NCBI RefSeq assembly: GCF_003625475.1
Contig: NZ_RAIQ01000002.1
Span: 310,001-374,000, forward strand
Reading direction: 5' to 3'
Length of the DNA stretch: 64,000 nt
DNA from: Butyrivibrio sp. X503
Lineage (GTDB): Bacteria; Bacillota; Clostridia; Lachnospirales; Lachnospiraceae
Shown: piece by piece, positions 33,775 through 43,641 of the stretch
Numbering within the stretch: position 1 is the stretch's first letter
How the letters are laid out: each line of letters begins with the position of its first letter
Position numbers and translations under genes: made by a program
Notes under the pieces: generated by a model
Told to the model about the DNA's origin: nothing
The model's input: the letters and a program-made list of their open reading frames with translations, nothing else
Databases searched by the model: none

Positions 33775-35457
33775 TTATTTGGAACTAACGGGAACCTGAA
33801 GGATCGCTCCTTTGTTTCCGCTGGTAACAAGCTCTCTGTATCTTGCAAGATAACCTGTTGTAACCTTAGGCTCTCTGGGCTGCCATTTTTCTTTTCTCTT
33901 GGCAAGCTCTTCATCTGAAACCTTAACATTAAGAGCATTGTTGGGAATATCAATGCTGATGATATCTCCCTCTTCGATAAGAGCGATAGGTCCGCCGACA
34001 GCAGCCTCGGGAGAAACATGTCCGATAGAAGCACCACGGCTTGCGCCTGAGAATCTACCGTCAGTAATAAGAGCAACGCTTGAACCAAGTCCTCTTCCGG
34101 CGATAGCTGATGTGGGATTGAGCATCTCTCTCATTCCGGGGCCGCCCTTAGGTCCTTCGTATCTGATAACAACTACGTCTCCTGCAACTATCTTACCTGT
34201 AAGAATAGCTTCGATAGCATCCTCCTCACAGTCAAATACTCTCGCAGGTCCCTCATGAACCATCATCTCGGGAACAACGGCTGACTTCTTAACAATACCG
34301 GTATCGGGAGCAATATTTCCCTTAAGTACGGCAATTCCGCCCGACTGCATGTAAGGATTATCGATAGGTCTGATAACCTCGGGATCAAGGTTCTTAACAC
34401 CCTCGAGATTCTCTCTTACAGTCTTTCCTGTAACGGTAAGAGCATCAAGGTTAATAAGATCTTTCTTAACAAGCTCTGACATAACGGCAAGAACGCCGCC
34501 TGCCTCGTTGAGATCTTCCATGTAAGTTGCACCTGCAGGTGCAAGGTGACAAAGGTTAGGAGTTCTGCTTGATACCTCATTAGCCACTTCCATGTTAATG
34601 TCAACGCCCGCTTCATGCGCTATTGCAGGAAGATGAAGCATTGTATTTGTAGAACATCCAAGAGCCATATCCATTGTCATGGCGTTCATGAATGCGTCTT
34701 TTGTCATGATGTCTCTGGGACGAATATTATTCTTAATTAGATTCATTACAGCGTAGCCGGCGTGCTTTGCAAGACGAATACGTGCAGAATATACGGCAGG
34801 AATTGTTCCGTTTCCGGGAAGGCCCATTCCGATTGCCTCTGTAAGGCAGTTCATTGAATTGGCAGTGTACATACCCGAACATGATCCACATGTGGGGCAA
34901 GCCTTCTCTTCGAACTCACAGAGCTTTTCGTTTGTCATCTTTCCTGCAGATACACTTCCTACGGCTTCGAACATAGAAGAAAGAGATGTCTTATGTCCGT
35001 CTACCCTTCCGGCCATCATAGGGCCGCCTGAAACAAATACTGTGGGAATATTAACTCTTGCAGCTGCCATAAGAAGTCCGGGAACATTCTTGTCACAGTT
35101 GGGAATACATACCATACCGTCAAAAGCATGTGCCGTAGCAAGACACTCCGTACTGTCAGCAATAAGATCTCTTGTTACAAGTGAATACTTCATTCCGATA
35201 TGACCCATGGCTATACCGTCGCAAACAGCAATTGCGGGAACAACAACAGGCATACCACCGGCTTCTGCAACCGCAAGCTTAACAGCCTCGGTGATCTTAT
35301 CAAGATTCATATGACCGGGAACAATCTCATTGTATGAACTTACAATACCGATAAGCGGTCTTTTTCTTTCTTCCTCGGTGAATCCGAGAGCATTAAACAA
35401 GCTTCTGTGCGGAGCTTGCTGTAAACCTTCCATAACTCTGTCGCTATTCATAGCCAT
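33775..35457 (-). CDS. ilvD: Dihydroxy-acid dehydratase
   Basis: Fe-S enzyme: dihydroxy acids to 2-oxo acids, third step of isoleucine/valine synthesis. The 560-aa product has cluster/Mg regions [20 protein letters not shown] and [20 protein letters not shown], and the C-terminal signature [20 protein letters not shown]. The frame opens with a GTG at 35478 that is part of the ribosome-site region; ATG at 35457 ([10 protein letters not shown]) with AAGGAG and a 7-base spacer is chosen. It follows the GT-C-like gene. Confidence 0.97.
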   Translation of the reverse strand: MAMNSDRVMEGLQQAPHRSLFNALGFTEEERKRPLIGIVSSYNEIVPGHMNLDKITEAVKLAVAEAGGMPVVVPAIAVCDGIAMGHIGMKYSLVTRDLIADSTECLATAHAFDGMVCIPNCDKNVPGLLMAAARVNIPTVFVSGGPMMAGRVDGHKTSLSSMFEAVGSVSAGKMTNEKLCEFEEKACPTCGSCSGMYTANSMNCLTEAIGMGLPGNGTIPAVYSARIRLAKHAGYAVMNLIKNNIRPRDIMTKDAFMNAMTMDMALGCSTNTMLHLPAIAHEAGVDINMEVANEVSSRTPNLCHLAPAGATYMEDLNEAGGVLAVMSELVKKDLINLDALTVTGKTVRENLEGVKNLDPEVIRPIDNPYMQSGGIAVLKGNIAPDTGIVKKSAVVPEMMVHEGPARVFDCEEDAIEAILTGKIVAGDVVVIRYEGPKGGPGMREMLNPTSAIAGRGLGSSVALITDGRFSGASRGASIGHVSPEAAVGGPIALIEEGDIISIDIPNNALNVKVSDEELAKRKEKWQPREPKVTTGYLARYRELVTSGNKGAILQVPVSSK

Positions 35458-35474
35458 AACATTTCTCCTTTTTC

Positions 35475-37214
35475 TCACTTGATATATAAAACAAAATTGT
35501 CATTTTCATATAAAACACGAAGCGTTGCCAGATAGTCCCAATCAATGGTTTCATATGTCTGATAGAATTTCCAAAAATCTTCTCCGCTATAGCCTTGGAC
35601 TGTCATGTTCTTATCAATGATAACACAATCCGCGTCTGTGACGTCTGTTTTTTCGCAATCGATATCCCATCCGAATTTCAAAAGATACTGCTGATCGCAA
35701 TCCAGAACCGCCATATTGTCTCTGTTCTCAACATCCGCTATATACAGAAGATTAAAGATCTCGTTCTCTCTTCCTCCCAGCTGCATGCTGAAAGAAGGAT
35801 TAAAGAATCTGAAAACAAATACAAAAACCATGAATACCATCGGAATATATATGCCTATTCCGCTGTACCACTTCTCGCTCTTTTCAACGGTCTCGTTTTC
35901 TCGAGACAATGAACTGTTCCAAGTATCTTTGGCTTTATTCTTGTTATAGAACCTAATCGTTACATTTATAAGCCTCTCCATAACGGTACAAAAGCACAGC
36001 GTCATAATAAATCCGCTGTAACTGAACACCCTAAGGTAAGGAAGCTTGTGCTGCAAAACAAGAACAATCGCAATAAAAAGCACATTCACAATAACCACAA
36101 GGTTAATAACCGTTCTGCTGTACTCAAAATGCTTTATGCACTCATAAAAAAGACATCCCAAGCTTATGATAATAAATATCAGAAGAAGCACTCCGCCTCT
36201 CGGGATCATGTACTCAAGAAGATTCATGATCCATCCGGGATACCTTGCATTAAACTCCGCCGTGCTTACGCTTTGTATATAAGGCTGCGAAAGCATATAA
36301 TCTATACCCGCTCCCACAGCTTTAAAAGGAGCATGCAATATAACCTTTGCATGTGACATTCCAAAAAAGCTTGAACCTTCGGTCTTGACCAAAAGATTGG
36401 ATCCTATCGCCAACCAAATAAGAAAATACAGGAAAAATGTGGTTAACGCAGCCATTATCCCTGAAAAGACGAGAGCTTTCAGCTTTTTGTAATAAATGTT
36501 GTCCGATATCTTCTTATAAACACCTTTACTTCTGTATGCATTGATAACAAGAAACAGGACAGCCGACATGCAAACCGGAATAACCCAGTACACACTGCTT
36601 GGAACAGTATAAAGTCCAAGCGTAAGTGCAATGATAAGCTTAGCATACGGAAATTTGTTGTCCTCTCCGATCCTGCATATATCACCTATCACATATATCG
36701 CAAGCAAAAAACAAGTCGTTGCAAGCGTATAGCCTCTTCCCTGCACACTGTACTCATTGACAACCTGCATTGATGCATATAAGCATACGGCTCCGAAAGG
36801 AAGTCCATGAGCGTAATATCTTTTACATATTCTGTAGACAAGAATAAGGTTAGATACGGCGCAGACAAAAGATACACCGCGAAGCCCAATAAACGAATTG
36901 CCAAAAAGATCAAGTATTGCGGATAAAACAGAATAACCGACGTGGTTATTGGGAAGCGGCCAATGAATCGCGGAATAAATAGGGCCTCTGCTTATAAAAG
37001 TATAATATGTATAAAGCTCATCATACTGCGGAGTTATGGCAAACATACGCCACAGATAGTAGACTGCCATACCGATTATAAACAAAGTAACCGCTATTGT
37101 TTCCGGTTCATGCGGCAAGCTATCGTATATTCTTTTTTCACTCTTTGCTACAAATGATTCGTTCAGCAATAAGGTCTCCCATCCGGCGACATCCGACAAG
37201 CTCAAACTTATCAT
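35475..37214 (-). CDS. Polytopic membrane protein, GT-C glycosyltransferase-like
   Basis: About 579 aa with roughly 11-12 predicted membrane helices. After the first helix comes [14 protein letters not shown] with an Asp-Glu pair in the first outside loop, the usual place of the catalytic/metal residues in PMT/ArnT-type GT-C transferases; [20 protein letters not shown] and [12 protein letters not shown] also fit this class. A soluble C-terminal part follows (about 490-579). Substrate unknown; exact family not identified. The start is uncertain: ATG 37214 overlaps leuB by 77 bp, and a TTG at 37169 with GGGAGA in front is an alternative. It sits inside leuB-ilvD-ilvB, which is odd for a cell-envelope enzyme. 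Confidence 0.7.
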   Translation of the reverse strand: MISLSLSDVAGWETLLLNESFVAKSEKRIYDSLPHEPETIAVTLFIIGMAVYYLWRMFAITPQYDELYTYYTFISRGPIYSAIHWPLPNNHVGYSVLSAILDLFGNSFIGLRGVSFVCAVSNLILVYRICKRYYAHGLPFGAVCLYASMQVVNEYSVQGRGYTLATTCFLLAIYVIGDICRIGEDNKFPYAKLIIALTLGLYTVPSSVYWVIPVCMSAVLFLVINAYRSKGVYKKISDNIYYKKLKALVFSGIMAALTTFFLYFLIWLAIGSNLLVKTEGSSFFGMSHAKVILHAPFKAVGAGIDYMLSQPYIQSVSTAEFNARYPGWIMNLLEYMIPRGGVLLLIFIIISLGCLFYECIKHFEYSRTVINLVVIVNVLFIAIVLVLQHKLPYLRVFSYSGFIMTLCFCTVMERLINVTIRFYNKNKAKDTWNSSLSRENETVEKSEKWYSGIGIYIPMVFMVFVFVFRFFNPSFSMQLGGRENEIFNLLYIADVENRDNMAVLDCDQQYLLKFGWDIDCEKTDVTDADCVIIDKNMTVQGYSGEDFWKFYQTYETIDWDYLATLRVLYENDNFVLYIK

Positions 37215-38247
37215 CCTGTCCCTTAGGCAAAAGATCTACAGTCCTAAAACCGTCTTCAAGCACTTTCTCAACTGCCTTTTCAATTGCATCAGCCTCTTTA
37301 TCGAGGTTGAATGAATATCTGAGCATCATAGCTGCAGATAAAACTGTCGCAATGGGATTGGCAATATCTTTACCCGCAATATCCGGAGCGCTTCCGTGGC
37401 TGGGCTCATAAAGACCAAAGCTTGTATCGTTTAAGGATGCACTGGAAAGCATTCCTATAGACCCTGTGATCATGCTGGCTTCATCGGAAAGAATATCTCC
37501 AAACATATTCTCAGTAAGAACGACATCAAACTGAGCAGGATTCTTAACAAGCTGCATTGCACAGTTATCTACAAGCATATGCTCCAAAGTAACGTCGGGA
37601 TAATCCTTTTTGACTTCCTCTACTACTTTTCTCCAAAGTCTTGAAGAATCAAGAACATTGGCTTTATCTACACTTATAACGCTCTTTCTGCGCTTTCTTG
37701 CCACATCAAAAGCTCTGATCGCTATTCTTCTGATCTCGCTCTCTTTGTAAGTAAGAGTATCTGTTGCGACCATCTCTCCGTTTTTAAGCTCCGTGCTGCG
37801 CTCTCCGAAATAAAGTCCGCCTGTAAGCTCTCTCATAATGAGCATATCAAAACCTTCTTCCGCAACAGCTTCCTTCAAAGGACATGCGTCCTTAAGCTGA
37901 GGATACAGATATGCAGGTCTTAAATTAGCAAAAAGATTAAGAGCCTTGCGAAGCTTAAGAAGTCCGGCCTCAGGACGAAGCTGCGGCTCAAGCTTATACC
38001 AAGGAGATGTAGATGTGTTGCCTCCGATAGATCCCATAAGGACCGCATCGGCAGCCTTTGCATCAGCAATGGCCTCATCCGTAAGAGGTACTCCGTGTAC
38101 ATCGATCGAGCATCCGCCCATCAAAATATCTTTGTATTCAATCTCATGACCGAAGGTCTCACAAACTTTATCAAGGACCTTCTTGGCCTCTGTAACGATC
38201 TCGGGTCCTATTCCGTCACCCGGGATACAAGTAATATTTAATTTCAT
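37138..38247 (-). CDS. leuB: 3-isopropylmalate dehydrogenase
   Basis: Leucine synthesis: oxidative decarboxylation of 3-isopropylmalate with NAD. The 369-aa length is normal; it begins [20 protein letters not shown], with substrate-binding [51 protein letters not shown], and cofactor region [23 protein letters not shown] is preceded by AAGGGAG. It is first gene of leuB-GT-C-ilvD-ilvB-ldt; leuC-leuD lie about 23 kb away and leuA is not seen. Confidence 0.96.
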   Translation of the reverse strand: MKLNITCIPGDGIGPEIVTEAKKVLDKVCETFGHEIEYKDILMGGCSIDVHGVPLTDEAIADAKAADAVLMGSIGGNTSTSPWYKLEPQLRPEAGLLKLRKALNLFANLRPAYLYPQLKDACPLKEAVAEEGFDMLIMRELTGGLYFGERSTELKNGEMVATDTLTYKESEIRRIAIRAFDVARKRRKSVISVDKANVLDSSRLWRKVVEEVKKDYPDVTLEHMLVDNCAMQLVKNPAQFDVVLTENMFGDILSDEASMITGSIGMLSSASLNDTSFGLYEPSHGSAPDIAGKDIANPIATVLSAAMMLRYSFNLDKEADAIEKAVEKVLEDGFRTVDLLPKGQDDKFELVGCRRMGDLIAERIICSKE

Positions 38248-38273
38248 AATGACTCCCTTGATGCTTTAAAGTG

Positions 38274-38303
38274 ATAATATGTTAAATCATTCATATAGAA
38301 CAA
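38274..38303 (-). promoter_or_regulatory. Putative leuB promoter
   Basis: Minus strand: TTGTTC (38298-38303), 18-base spacer, TATTAT (38274-38279). The spacer is one base long and the -35 is weak. The gap is only about 100 bp, so there is no room for a T-box leader. Confidence 0.35.
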
Positions 38304-38305
38304 AT

Positions 38306-38329
38306 GCCCGATTGGCATGCCAATCAGGC
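38306..38329 (-). terminator. Hairpin after yajC, possible terminator
   Basis: GCC-C-GATTGG / CCAATC-A-GGC with a 4-base centre (38306-38329), 19 bp past the yajC stop. On the minus strand it is followed by ATTTGTTCT, a weak T tract. It could alternatively be a protein-binding dyad, as the core GATTGGCATGCCAATC is fully palindromic. Confidence 0.45.
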
Positions 38330-38348
38330 TTTAAGAATTCTAAAGTGA

Positions 38349-38705
38349 TTACTTTTTCTTGGAATCCTTGGCATCTTTGCTCTCAGCCGTAACGGTTGCA
38401 TCCTCGGGTTTCTCAACCTCAACGATCGCATCCTTTACCATAGGAATACGGCAATTCTTGTTGTTACCAAACTCAACGATAACCATATCGTCATTGATAT
38501 CAATAACTGTACCGATGAATCCGCCGGTTGTTCTAACACTGTCTCCTACAGCAAGAGAAGCAAGTATCTGAGCCTTCTGCTTCTGCTCTTTCCTGCCGGG
38601 ACGAACAAGCAAAAAGTAAATACCTACAAAGAACAAAGCATAAACTGCTATCATCATAACACCGCCACCTGCCGCGGGTTCCTGAGCTGTTAAAAATAAT
38701 CCCAT
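38349..38705 (-). CDS. yajC: Sec translocase accessory subunit YajC
   Basis: Small membrane partner of the SecDF complex. The 118-aa product has a single N-terminal membrane helix (about 16-36, VMMIAVYALFFVGIYFLLVR), followed by RPGRKEQKQKAQILASLAVG and the domain core GDSVRTTGGFIGTVIDINDD, typical of YajC. The tail is Lys/Asp/Ala-rich and charged. TTG at 38717 is in frame, but ATG at 38705 directly behind GGAGGAA is chosen. It follows tgt, the usual tgt-yajC pairing. Confidence 0.95.
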   Translation of the reverse strand: MGLFLTAQEPAAGGGVMMIAVYALFFVGIYFLLVRPGRKEQKQKAQILASLAVGDSVRTTGGFIGTVIDINDDMVIVEFGNNKNCRIPMVKDAIVEVEKPEDATVTAESKDAKDSKKK

Positions 38706-38767
38706 AACTTCCTCCAACTATTAGTTTAATATACACCAATAAATAATACTAAAAAGGAAAGCTAAAT

Positions 38768-39949
38768 TCAACCTTTTCTCCAATTTACGGCAATGTTGTA
38801 TTTGCTTTTGGACTCCGCGCCGTCAAACTCCTGCATTCCGTCTATCATCCGATTCTTGAAAGAAGTATATTCACCCTTCTCTATCGCGGTCCTGATATCC
38901 GTCATAAGATGATTGTAAAAATACAGATTATGAAGAACGCAAAGTCTCATACCGAGCATCTCTCCTGCTTTAAGAAGATGCCTTATATAAGCCTTGGAAT
39001 ATCTCGTACAGGCAGGACACTTGCATCCTTCCTCTATAGGGCTGTCATCATATTCATATCTTGCATTTAAGATATTGATATGTCCTCTCTTTGTATAAAG
39101 ATGACCGTGACGACCGTTTCTGCTTGGATATACACAATCAAAAAAGTCTATGCCTCTGTCTACGGCTTCCAAAATATTGGCAGGAGTTCCGACGCCCATA
39201 AGATACGTAGGCTTATCTTCGGGAAGATAAGGCACGGTAGTCTCAAGAACGTGATACATCTCCTCGTGACTCTCTCCTACAGCAAGACCACCCACAGCAT
39301 AACCGTCAAGTTTCATCTCACTGATCCTCTTGGCATGCTCTATTCTGATATCATCAAATATAGCTCCCTGATTGATACCGAAGAGCATCTGGTGCGGATT
39401 GACTGTATACTGAAGAGAGTTAAGCCTGTCCATCTCTTTTTTGCAGCGCTCAAGCCATCTTGTTGTCCTGTCAACCGACATCTGAACATAATCATGCTCA
39501 GCCTTGGCTGAAGGGCACTCATCAAAAGCCATAGCGATCGTGGAGCCAAGATGCGACTGAATTCTCATACTCTCCTCGGGTCCCATAAAGAGCTTGTGGC
39601 CGTCTATATGAGAATGGAAATAAACACCCTCTTCCTTGATCCTTCTTGTCTTTGCAAGAGAAAAGACCTGGAATCCGCCCGAATCAGTAAGAATAGGCTT
39701 ATCGCACGACATAAACTTGTGGAGCCCGCCCATTCTGTAGATCAGATCATCTCCCGGTCTTAAATGCAGGTGGTAGGTATTGGATAAAACCACCTGAGTA
39801 TCTATACCTTCAAGATCATAAGTGGAAACACCGCCCTTTATCGCCGCAACCGTCGCAACATTCATAAACACGGGAGTCTGAATCACTCCGTGAACCGTCG
39901 TAAATTCAGCTCTTTTGGCGTTTCCGTCTTTTTTAATTATTTTGTACAT
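38768..39949 (-). CDS. tgt: tRNA-guanine transglycosylase
   Basis: Exchanges guanine 34 of Asp/Asn/His/Tyr tRNAs for a queuosine precursor. The 393-aa product has the base-binding/catalytic region LTDSGGFQVFSLAKTRRIKE, YAVGGLAVGESHEEMYHVLE, nucleophile region GIDFFDCVYPSRNGRHG, and zinc ligands CKCPACTRYSKAYIRH. ATG opens MYKIIKKDGNAKRAEFTTVH. It lies 10 bp after the vanY-type gene and 62 bp before yajC. Confidence 0.97.
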   Translation of the reverse strand: MYKIIKKDGNAKRAEFTTVHGVIQTPVFMNVATVAAIKGGVSTYDLEGIDTQVVLSNTYHLHLRPGDDLIYRMGGLHKFMSCDKPILTDSGGFQVFSLAKTRRIKEEGVYFHSHIDGHKLFMGPEESMRIQSHLGSTIAMAFDECPSAKAEHDYVQMSVDRTTRWLERCKKEMDRLNSLQYTVNPHQMLFGINQGAIFDDIRIEHAKRISEMKLDGYAVGGLAVGESHEEMYHVLETTVPYLPEDKPTYLMGVGTPANILEAVDRGIDFFDCVYPSRNGRHGHLYTKRGHINILNARYEYDDSPIEEGCKCPACTRYSKAYIRHLLKAGEMLGMRLCVLHNLYFYNHLMTDIRTAIEKGEYTSFKNRMIDGMQEFDGAESKSKYNIAVNWRKG

Positions 39950-39958
39950 ATACTTCCT

Positions 39959-41104
39959 CTACTTAACGTATGTATTCCAGAATTCCTCCAGGCAGATATC
40001 ATTTTCGTAGATAATCGTTGCTGCGTCAACCCCTACATATCTAAAATGCCAGGGTTCATACTCAATACTGGTTATTTTCTCTTTTCCCTCGGGATATCTT
40101 AATATGAATCCATACTTATAACTATTATCATGAAGCCACTTTCCGGCCGATGTATTTCCGAATCCCTCATCGAGATTGGAATAGCTGTCGCTTATAATAT
40201 CAATTGCAAGACCAATCTGGTGCTCACTTGAACCGGGCACCGTAACAGCCTGAGACGCAAGGTTATAAGCTTCCATATAAGACATTCCGCCGGTCATATA
40301 TCTGTCGATCTTGTTGTCAAAAAGCATTGTCTGTCTGTCGAGATCTCTGTAAGGGCTGCAGATAATAAGACTTACACCGTCTGCGCTCGCAGCTCTCAGC
40401 ATATCAAGAAGAGGCGAGATTATTCTCTCGTCGCATCTCATGCTTCCGCTAATAACGCCAAGTGGAAATTCGTAGTCCTCAGGTATAGGATGCTGCTTAT
40501 TAACAAGAATGATATTCCATTCACTGCTGTCAAAAGACTTTTCTTCCTCCGTCTCAAACTGAGAAGAATCCTCAGCTGCATCATCCGACCTAACTTCATT
40601 ATCACTTATAGTTTCAAAAGAAGCATTTTCTGCGGTATTTTCAAGAATTTCGGAAAGAGAAGCCTGTTTCTCGGGATCAGTGTGCTCAGCTTCCGCAACG
40701 TCGGGATTGACACTGTCCATAGCTTCCTCAATAAGAGCCGCATCCACATCATTTACAACCGCGAGTTCGGCATCCGACTCCGCAACTTCCGTTTCTGACA
40801 GATCCTGCGAATCTTCGGCAGTATAATCTTCTATACTCATATCTGAAGCAAAACTGATGTTAAGGGACATTGCAGGATAAGAAAAGCTGCTGCTGAAGAC
40901 AAAGAACAGTAAGATACAGGCAAGACAAATATGCCTCTTTGCATTTCTGTAAAAACAAAACAGAATATTGTAAACAGTAATAGCCAACAACGCATAGGCG
41001 ATACCAAGGAAGGATAACGCCTTATGCTTCCTGTTAAATTTGCTGACAGTGCTTATCACCTTATTCTTAAAGGTGAGCTTCATCTGCAGATTACTAGCGT
41101 TCAT
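39959..41104 (-). CDS. VanY-type D-Ala-D-Ala carboxypeptidase, membrane-anchored, with long acidic linker
   Basis: 381 aa. Two N-terminal hydrophobic segments (about 30-50 and 58-78), then a Glu/Asp/Ser/Ala-rich acidic linker (about 85-200), then a peptidase M15 domain: ICSPYRDLDRQTMLFDNKID, zinc motif SSEHQIGLAIDI (SxHxxGxAxD) and EYEPWHFRYVG (catalytic Glu and third ligand His). The metal ligands are all present, so it should be active in trimming the terminal D-Ala of wall peptides outside the membrane. It is upstream of tgt by 10 bp. The acidic spacer presumably lets the catalytic domain reach into the wall. Confidence 0.9.
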   Translation of the reverse strand: MNASNLQMKLTFKNKVISTVSKFNRKHKALSFLGIAYALLAITVYNILFCFYRNAKRHICLACILLFFVFSSSFSYPAMSLNISFASDMSIEDYTAEDSQDLSETEVAESDAELAVVNDVDAALIEEAMDSVNPDVAEAEHTDPEKQASLSEILENTAENASFETISDNEVRSDDAAEDSSQFETEEEKSFDSSEWNIILVNKQHPIPEDYEFPLGVISGSMRCDERIISPLLDMLRAASADGVSLIICSPYRDLDRQTMLFDNKIDRYMTGGMSYMEAYNLASQAVTVPGSSEHQIGLAIDIISDSYSNLDEGFGNTSAGKWLHDNSYKYGFILRYPEGKEKITSIEYEPWHFRYVGVDAATIIYENDICLEEFWNTYVK

Positions 41105-41156
41105 ATCGGAAATCCCCTCATATTTCGATATTATGCCTTAATCAAATACTTTATAT

Positions 41157-41184
41157 ATTATATAACATTTTTGTACCGTTTTCA
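41157..41184 (-). promoter_or_regulatory. Putative promoter of vanY-tgt-yajC
   Basis: Minus strand: -10 TATAAT (41157-41162) with a weak -35 ATGAAA about 17 bases upstream. It lies about 50 bases before the ATG at 41104, in the divergent region shared with aroC. Confidence 0.4.
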
Positions 41185-41261
41185 TCTTTTTTTACATTTT
41201 TGGTTCAAGGTAATGTATTATGATATAGAAAGACAACTAATACTTGAAATGAGGAACTAAA

Positions 41262-42362
41262 ATGTCAGGTTCAATTCTCGGAAACAACATTAAAATATCG
41301 ACATGGGGAGAATCTCACGGAACTGCTCTCGGCGTAGTCATAGACGGTTTCCCGGCCGGTATGGAGCTCAATGAAGAAGATATCCAAAAGCTCCTTGACA
41401 GAAGAAAGCCCGGAACGAGCGCAGCCACCACTTCAAGAAAAGAGGATGACAAGGTAAAGATATTATCCGGAATCTTTGAAGGTAAAACTACGGGAACCCC
41501 TATTTCTCTGATGGTTGAAAATACATCACAAAGATCCGGCGATTACAGCGAAATCGCAAGCTACTATCGCCCCGGTCACGCCGATTATCCCTTTGATATG
41601 AAATACGGCTTCAGAGATTACAGAGGTGGCGGACGATCTTCAGGCAGAGAAACGATAGGAAGAGTTGCCGCAGGCGCCCTTTGCAAAAAACTCTTATCTG
41701 AAATGGGAATTGAAGTCTGTGCATATACAAGATCAATCGGTAACGTCGAGATAGATGAAGCCAAATTCGAAAAAGCTGCCATTTACTCCACTCCCACTTC
41801 AATGCCCGACAGAGATGCAGATAAAAAAGCCATGGATCTCATTACAAAAAAACGTGAGGAATGCGACTCCGTAGGCGGTGTTATAGAATGTAAGATCACA
41901 GGCGTTCCCGCAGGAATCGGAGAACCCGTATTTGATAAGCTCGACGCACTTCTTTCAAGAGCAGTTATGAGCATCGGCGCCGTAAAAGCCATTGAAATCG
42001 GCGACGGAGTTAAGGTTTCAACATATTTCGGCAGCGAAAACAACGATGAGTTTATTATGGACGATAGCTCTGTTTCCAAAGCGACCAACCACTCAGGCGG
42101 AATCCTGGGCGGAATCTCAGACGGTTCAGATATTACGCTCAGAGCGCACATTAAGCCTACGCCCAGTATTGCCAAGACTCAAAAGACAGTTAATAAAAAC
42201 GGCGAAACTATCGAGATAAACATCAAAGGTCGCCATGACCCTGTTGTTGTTCCAAGGGCCGTAGTCGTTGTGGAAAGCATGTGTGCCATTACACTTTTAG
42301 ACCTCATGATTACCAATATGTACGCCAAGACAGAGAATATCGTCAATTTCTACAAGAAATAA
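41262..42362 (+). CDS. aroC: Chorismate synthase
   Basis: Last step of the shikimate pathway, EPSP to chorismate, FMN-dependent. The 366-aa length is normal. Signatures: NNIKISTWGESHGTALGVVI at the N-terminus, DYRGGGRSSGRETIGRVAAG, and near the end RHDPVVVPRAVVVVESMCAI. ATG follows ATGAGGAAC. It is the only protein gene on the plus strand. It lies alone and is followed by a strong terminator. The 157-bp region shared with the divergent vanY gene has possible sigma-A elements but no clear consensus for aroC. Confidence 0.97.
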   Translation: MSGSILGNNIKISTWGESHGTALGVVIDGFPAGMELNEEDIQKLLDRRKPGTSAATTSRKEDDKVKILSGIFEGKTTGTPISLMVENTSQRSGDYSEIASYYRPGHADYPFDMKYGFRDYRGGGRSSGRETIGRVAAGALCKKLLSEMGIEVCAYTRSIGNVEIDEAKFEKAAIYSTPTSMPDRDADKKAMDLITKKREECDSVGGVIECKITGVPAGIGEPVFDKLDALLSRAVMSIGAVKAIEIGDGVKVSTYFGSENNDEFIMDDSSVSKATNHSGGILGGISDGSDITLRAHIKPTPSIAKTQKTVNKNGETIEINIKGRHDPVVVPRAVVVVESMCAITLLDLMITNMYAKTENIVNFYKK

Positions 42363-42389
42363 AACAGACACTTCGATGTGATAATAAAT

Positions 42390-42430
42390 AAGCCGCAGGT
42401 TTCTGATATACAGATTCCTGCGGCTTTTTT
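42390..42430 (+). terminator. Terminator after aroC (possibly bidirectional)
   Basis: 10-bp stem AAGCCGCAGG/CCTGCGGCTT (42390-42399 with 42417-42426), with an inner TCTG/CAGA pairing, then a T-run to 42430. Read in the other direction it ends in TTATTTATT, so it may also serve the convergent lactonase gene. Confidence 0.9.
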
Positions 42431-42445
42431 GTTTGAATTTAAATT

Positions 42446-43510
42446 TTATGCTTCCAGTTCGTGGAATACGATACAGTTGGGTCTTGGGATAGGAAGCTCA
42501 GGTCCGTTCATGACGATCGTTCCGGCCTTCATATCAACCGTAAAGAATGTAAGTGAATCAGACTCGTGGTTGAGTGATACAAGATGCTTGTTGTCAGGGA
42601 AAAGAGCTGCATCCTTCGGATACTCTCCCGCAACAGGAAGCTGAATAAGCTTAGTAAGAAGTCCTGTAGCCTTATCAACCTTAAATACGATAACGTTGTT
42701 CTCTCCTGCCGTTGAGCTTACAAGATAGTTGTAATCCTCAGAGAATGTAAGTGCACTGCTTGCAACGCCGAGAGAATCGGATTCGTCCGAACAAGAAACA
42801 GACTGAATCTTGTTAAAATCGGGATCTCCGTTATTGTCTACATATTCGTAAACGTCGATCGCACACTTCTGCTCAAGACATACATACAGGAATTTACCAT
42901 CCTTTGAAAACTGCATATGCCTGGGTGATGATTCCTGATCACAGTGAATAACATCAACCTCTTTGATCTTGCCTGATTCAAGATCGAGCTTATATACATT
43001 TACTCTGTCCATTCCAAGATCTGCTGCAAGAAGATACTGATTGTCCTTGGACACCTTGATACACTGAACATGAGGAACGTGGTTTCTACCGGCAGCGGTT
43101 CCGAGTCCCTTGTGGTATCTCTCATCCGTTATCTCGCCGATACTTCCGTCCTTATTGAGCTTAAGAATGGTCACCTTACCGTCATGATAACCCGCAGTGA
43201 TAAGGTAGTTATCATTTTGATCCATGTTAACGTAGCATCCGCGCATACCGTTAATAGATGCCTCGTTAAGGAACTTAAGGCTTCCGTCCTTCTCGATATG
43301 ATATGCCTCAACACCTTCATCGGTAATTGAATACAATGTCTTTTTGTTATGTGCGATTCCTATATAAGAAGAATTGGTGATCTCAACCTTCTGCTTCTCG
43401 GTGAGTCTGCCTTTCTTAAGATCTACATCATAGATTCTGATGCCATACTTTGAGCCAAGTCCGGATGTATAGCTTGACACGTAAGCAACATACTTTTTAT
43501 TACCAGCCAT
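42446..43510 (-). CDS. Lactonase family beta-propeller protein (6-phosphogluconolactonase-like)
   Basis: 354-aa seven-bladed propeller protein of the PF10282 family, annotated as 6-phosphogluconolactonase in some bacteria; activity in this organism is not shown. Typical features: start KKYVAYVSSYTSGLGSKYGI, VPHVQCIKVSKDNQYLLAAD, SSPRHMQFSKDGKFLYVCLE, and end GPELPIPRPNCIVFHE. No signal peptide. The frame opens at 43561, but ATG at 43510 with GGGAGG upstream gives the usual N-terminus and is chosen. It converges with aroC across a shared hairpin. Confidence 0.88.
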   Translation of the reverse strand: MAGNKKYVAYVSSYTSGLGSKYGIRIYDVDLKKGRLTEKQKVEITNSSYIGIAHNKKTLYSITDEGVEAYHIEKDGSLKFLNEASINGMRGCYVNMDQNDNYLITAGYHDGKVTILKLNKDGSIGEITDERYHKGLGTAAGRNHVPHVQCIKVSKDNQYLLAADLGMDRVNVYKLDLESGKIKEVDVIHCDQESSPRHMQFSKDGKFLYVCLEQKCAIDVYEYVDNNGDPDFNKIQSVSCSDESDSLGVASSALTFSEDYNYLVSSTAGENNVIVFKVDKATGLLTKLIQLPVAGEYPKDAALFPDNKHLVSLNHESDSLTFFTVDMKAGTIVMNGPELPIPRPNCIVFHELEA

Positions 43511-43591
43511 TGTTAATATATGCCTCCCTAAAGCGATTTGTAAAAGCTTTGTCTTGTTCATATTTTAGCACATATAAAGAAAAGTGGGAAC

Positions 43592-43630
43592 AAAAATACA
43601 CCCCGGCTCATCACAAAGTCGAGGTGTATA
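43592..43630 (-). terminator. Terminator after the S66 peptidase gene
   Basis: Outer stem ATACACC/GGTGTAT (43596-43602 with 43623-43629) with further imperfect pairing inside, followed on the minus strand by five T. It marks the end of the long 56675-43642 gene run. Confidence 0.7.
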
Positions 43631-43641
43631 TGGCTTTTTCT

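Noticed and set aside
38248-38348. T-box or leader-peptide attenuator before leuB
   Set aside because: Only 100 bp is available; no T-box sequence, no run of Leu/Ile/Val codons in a short ORF, only one hairpin attributable to yajC.
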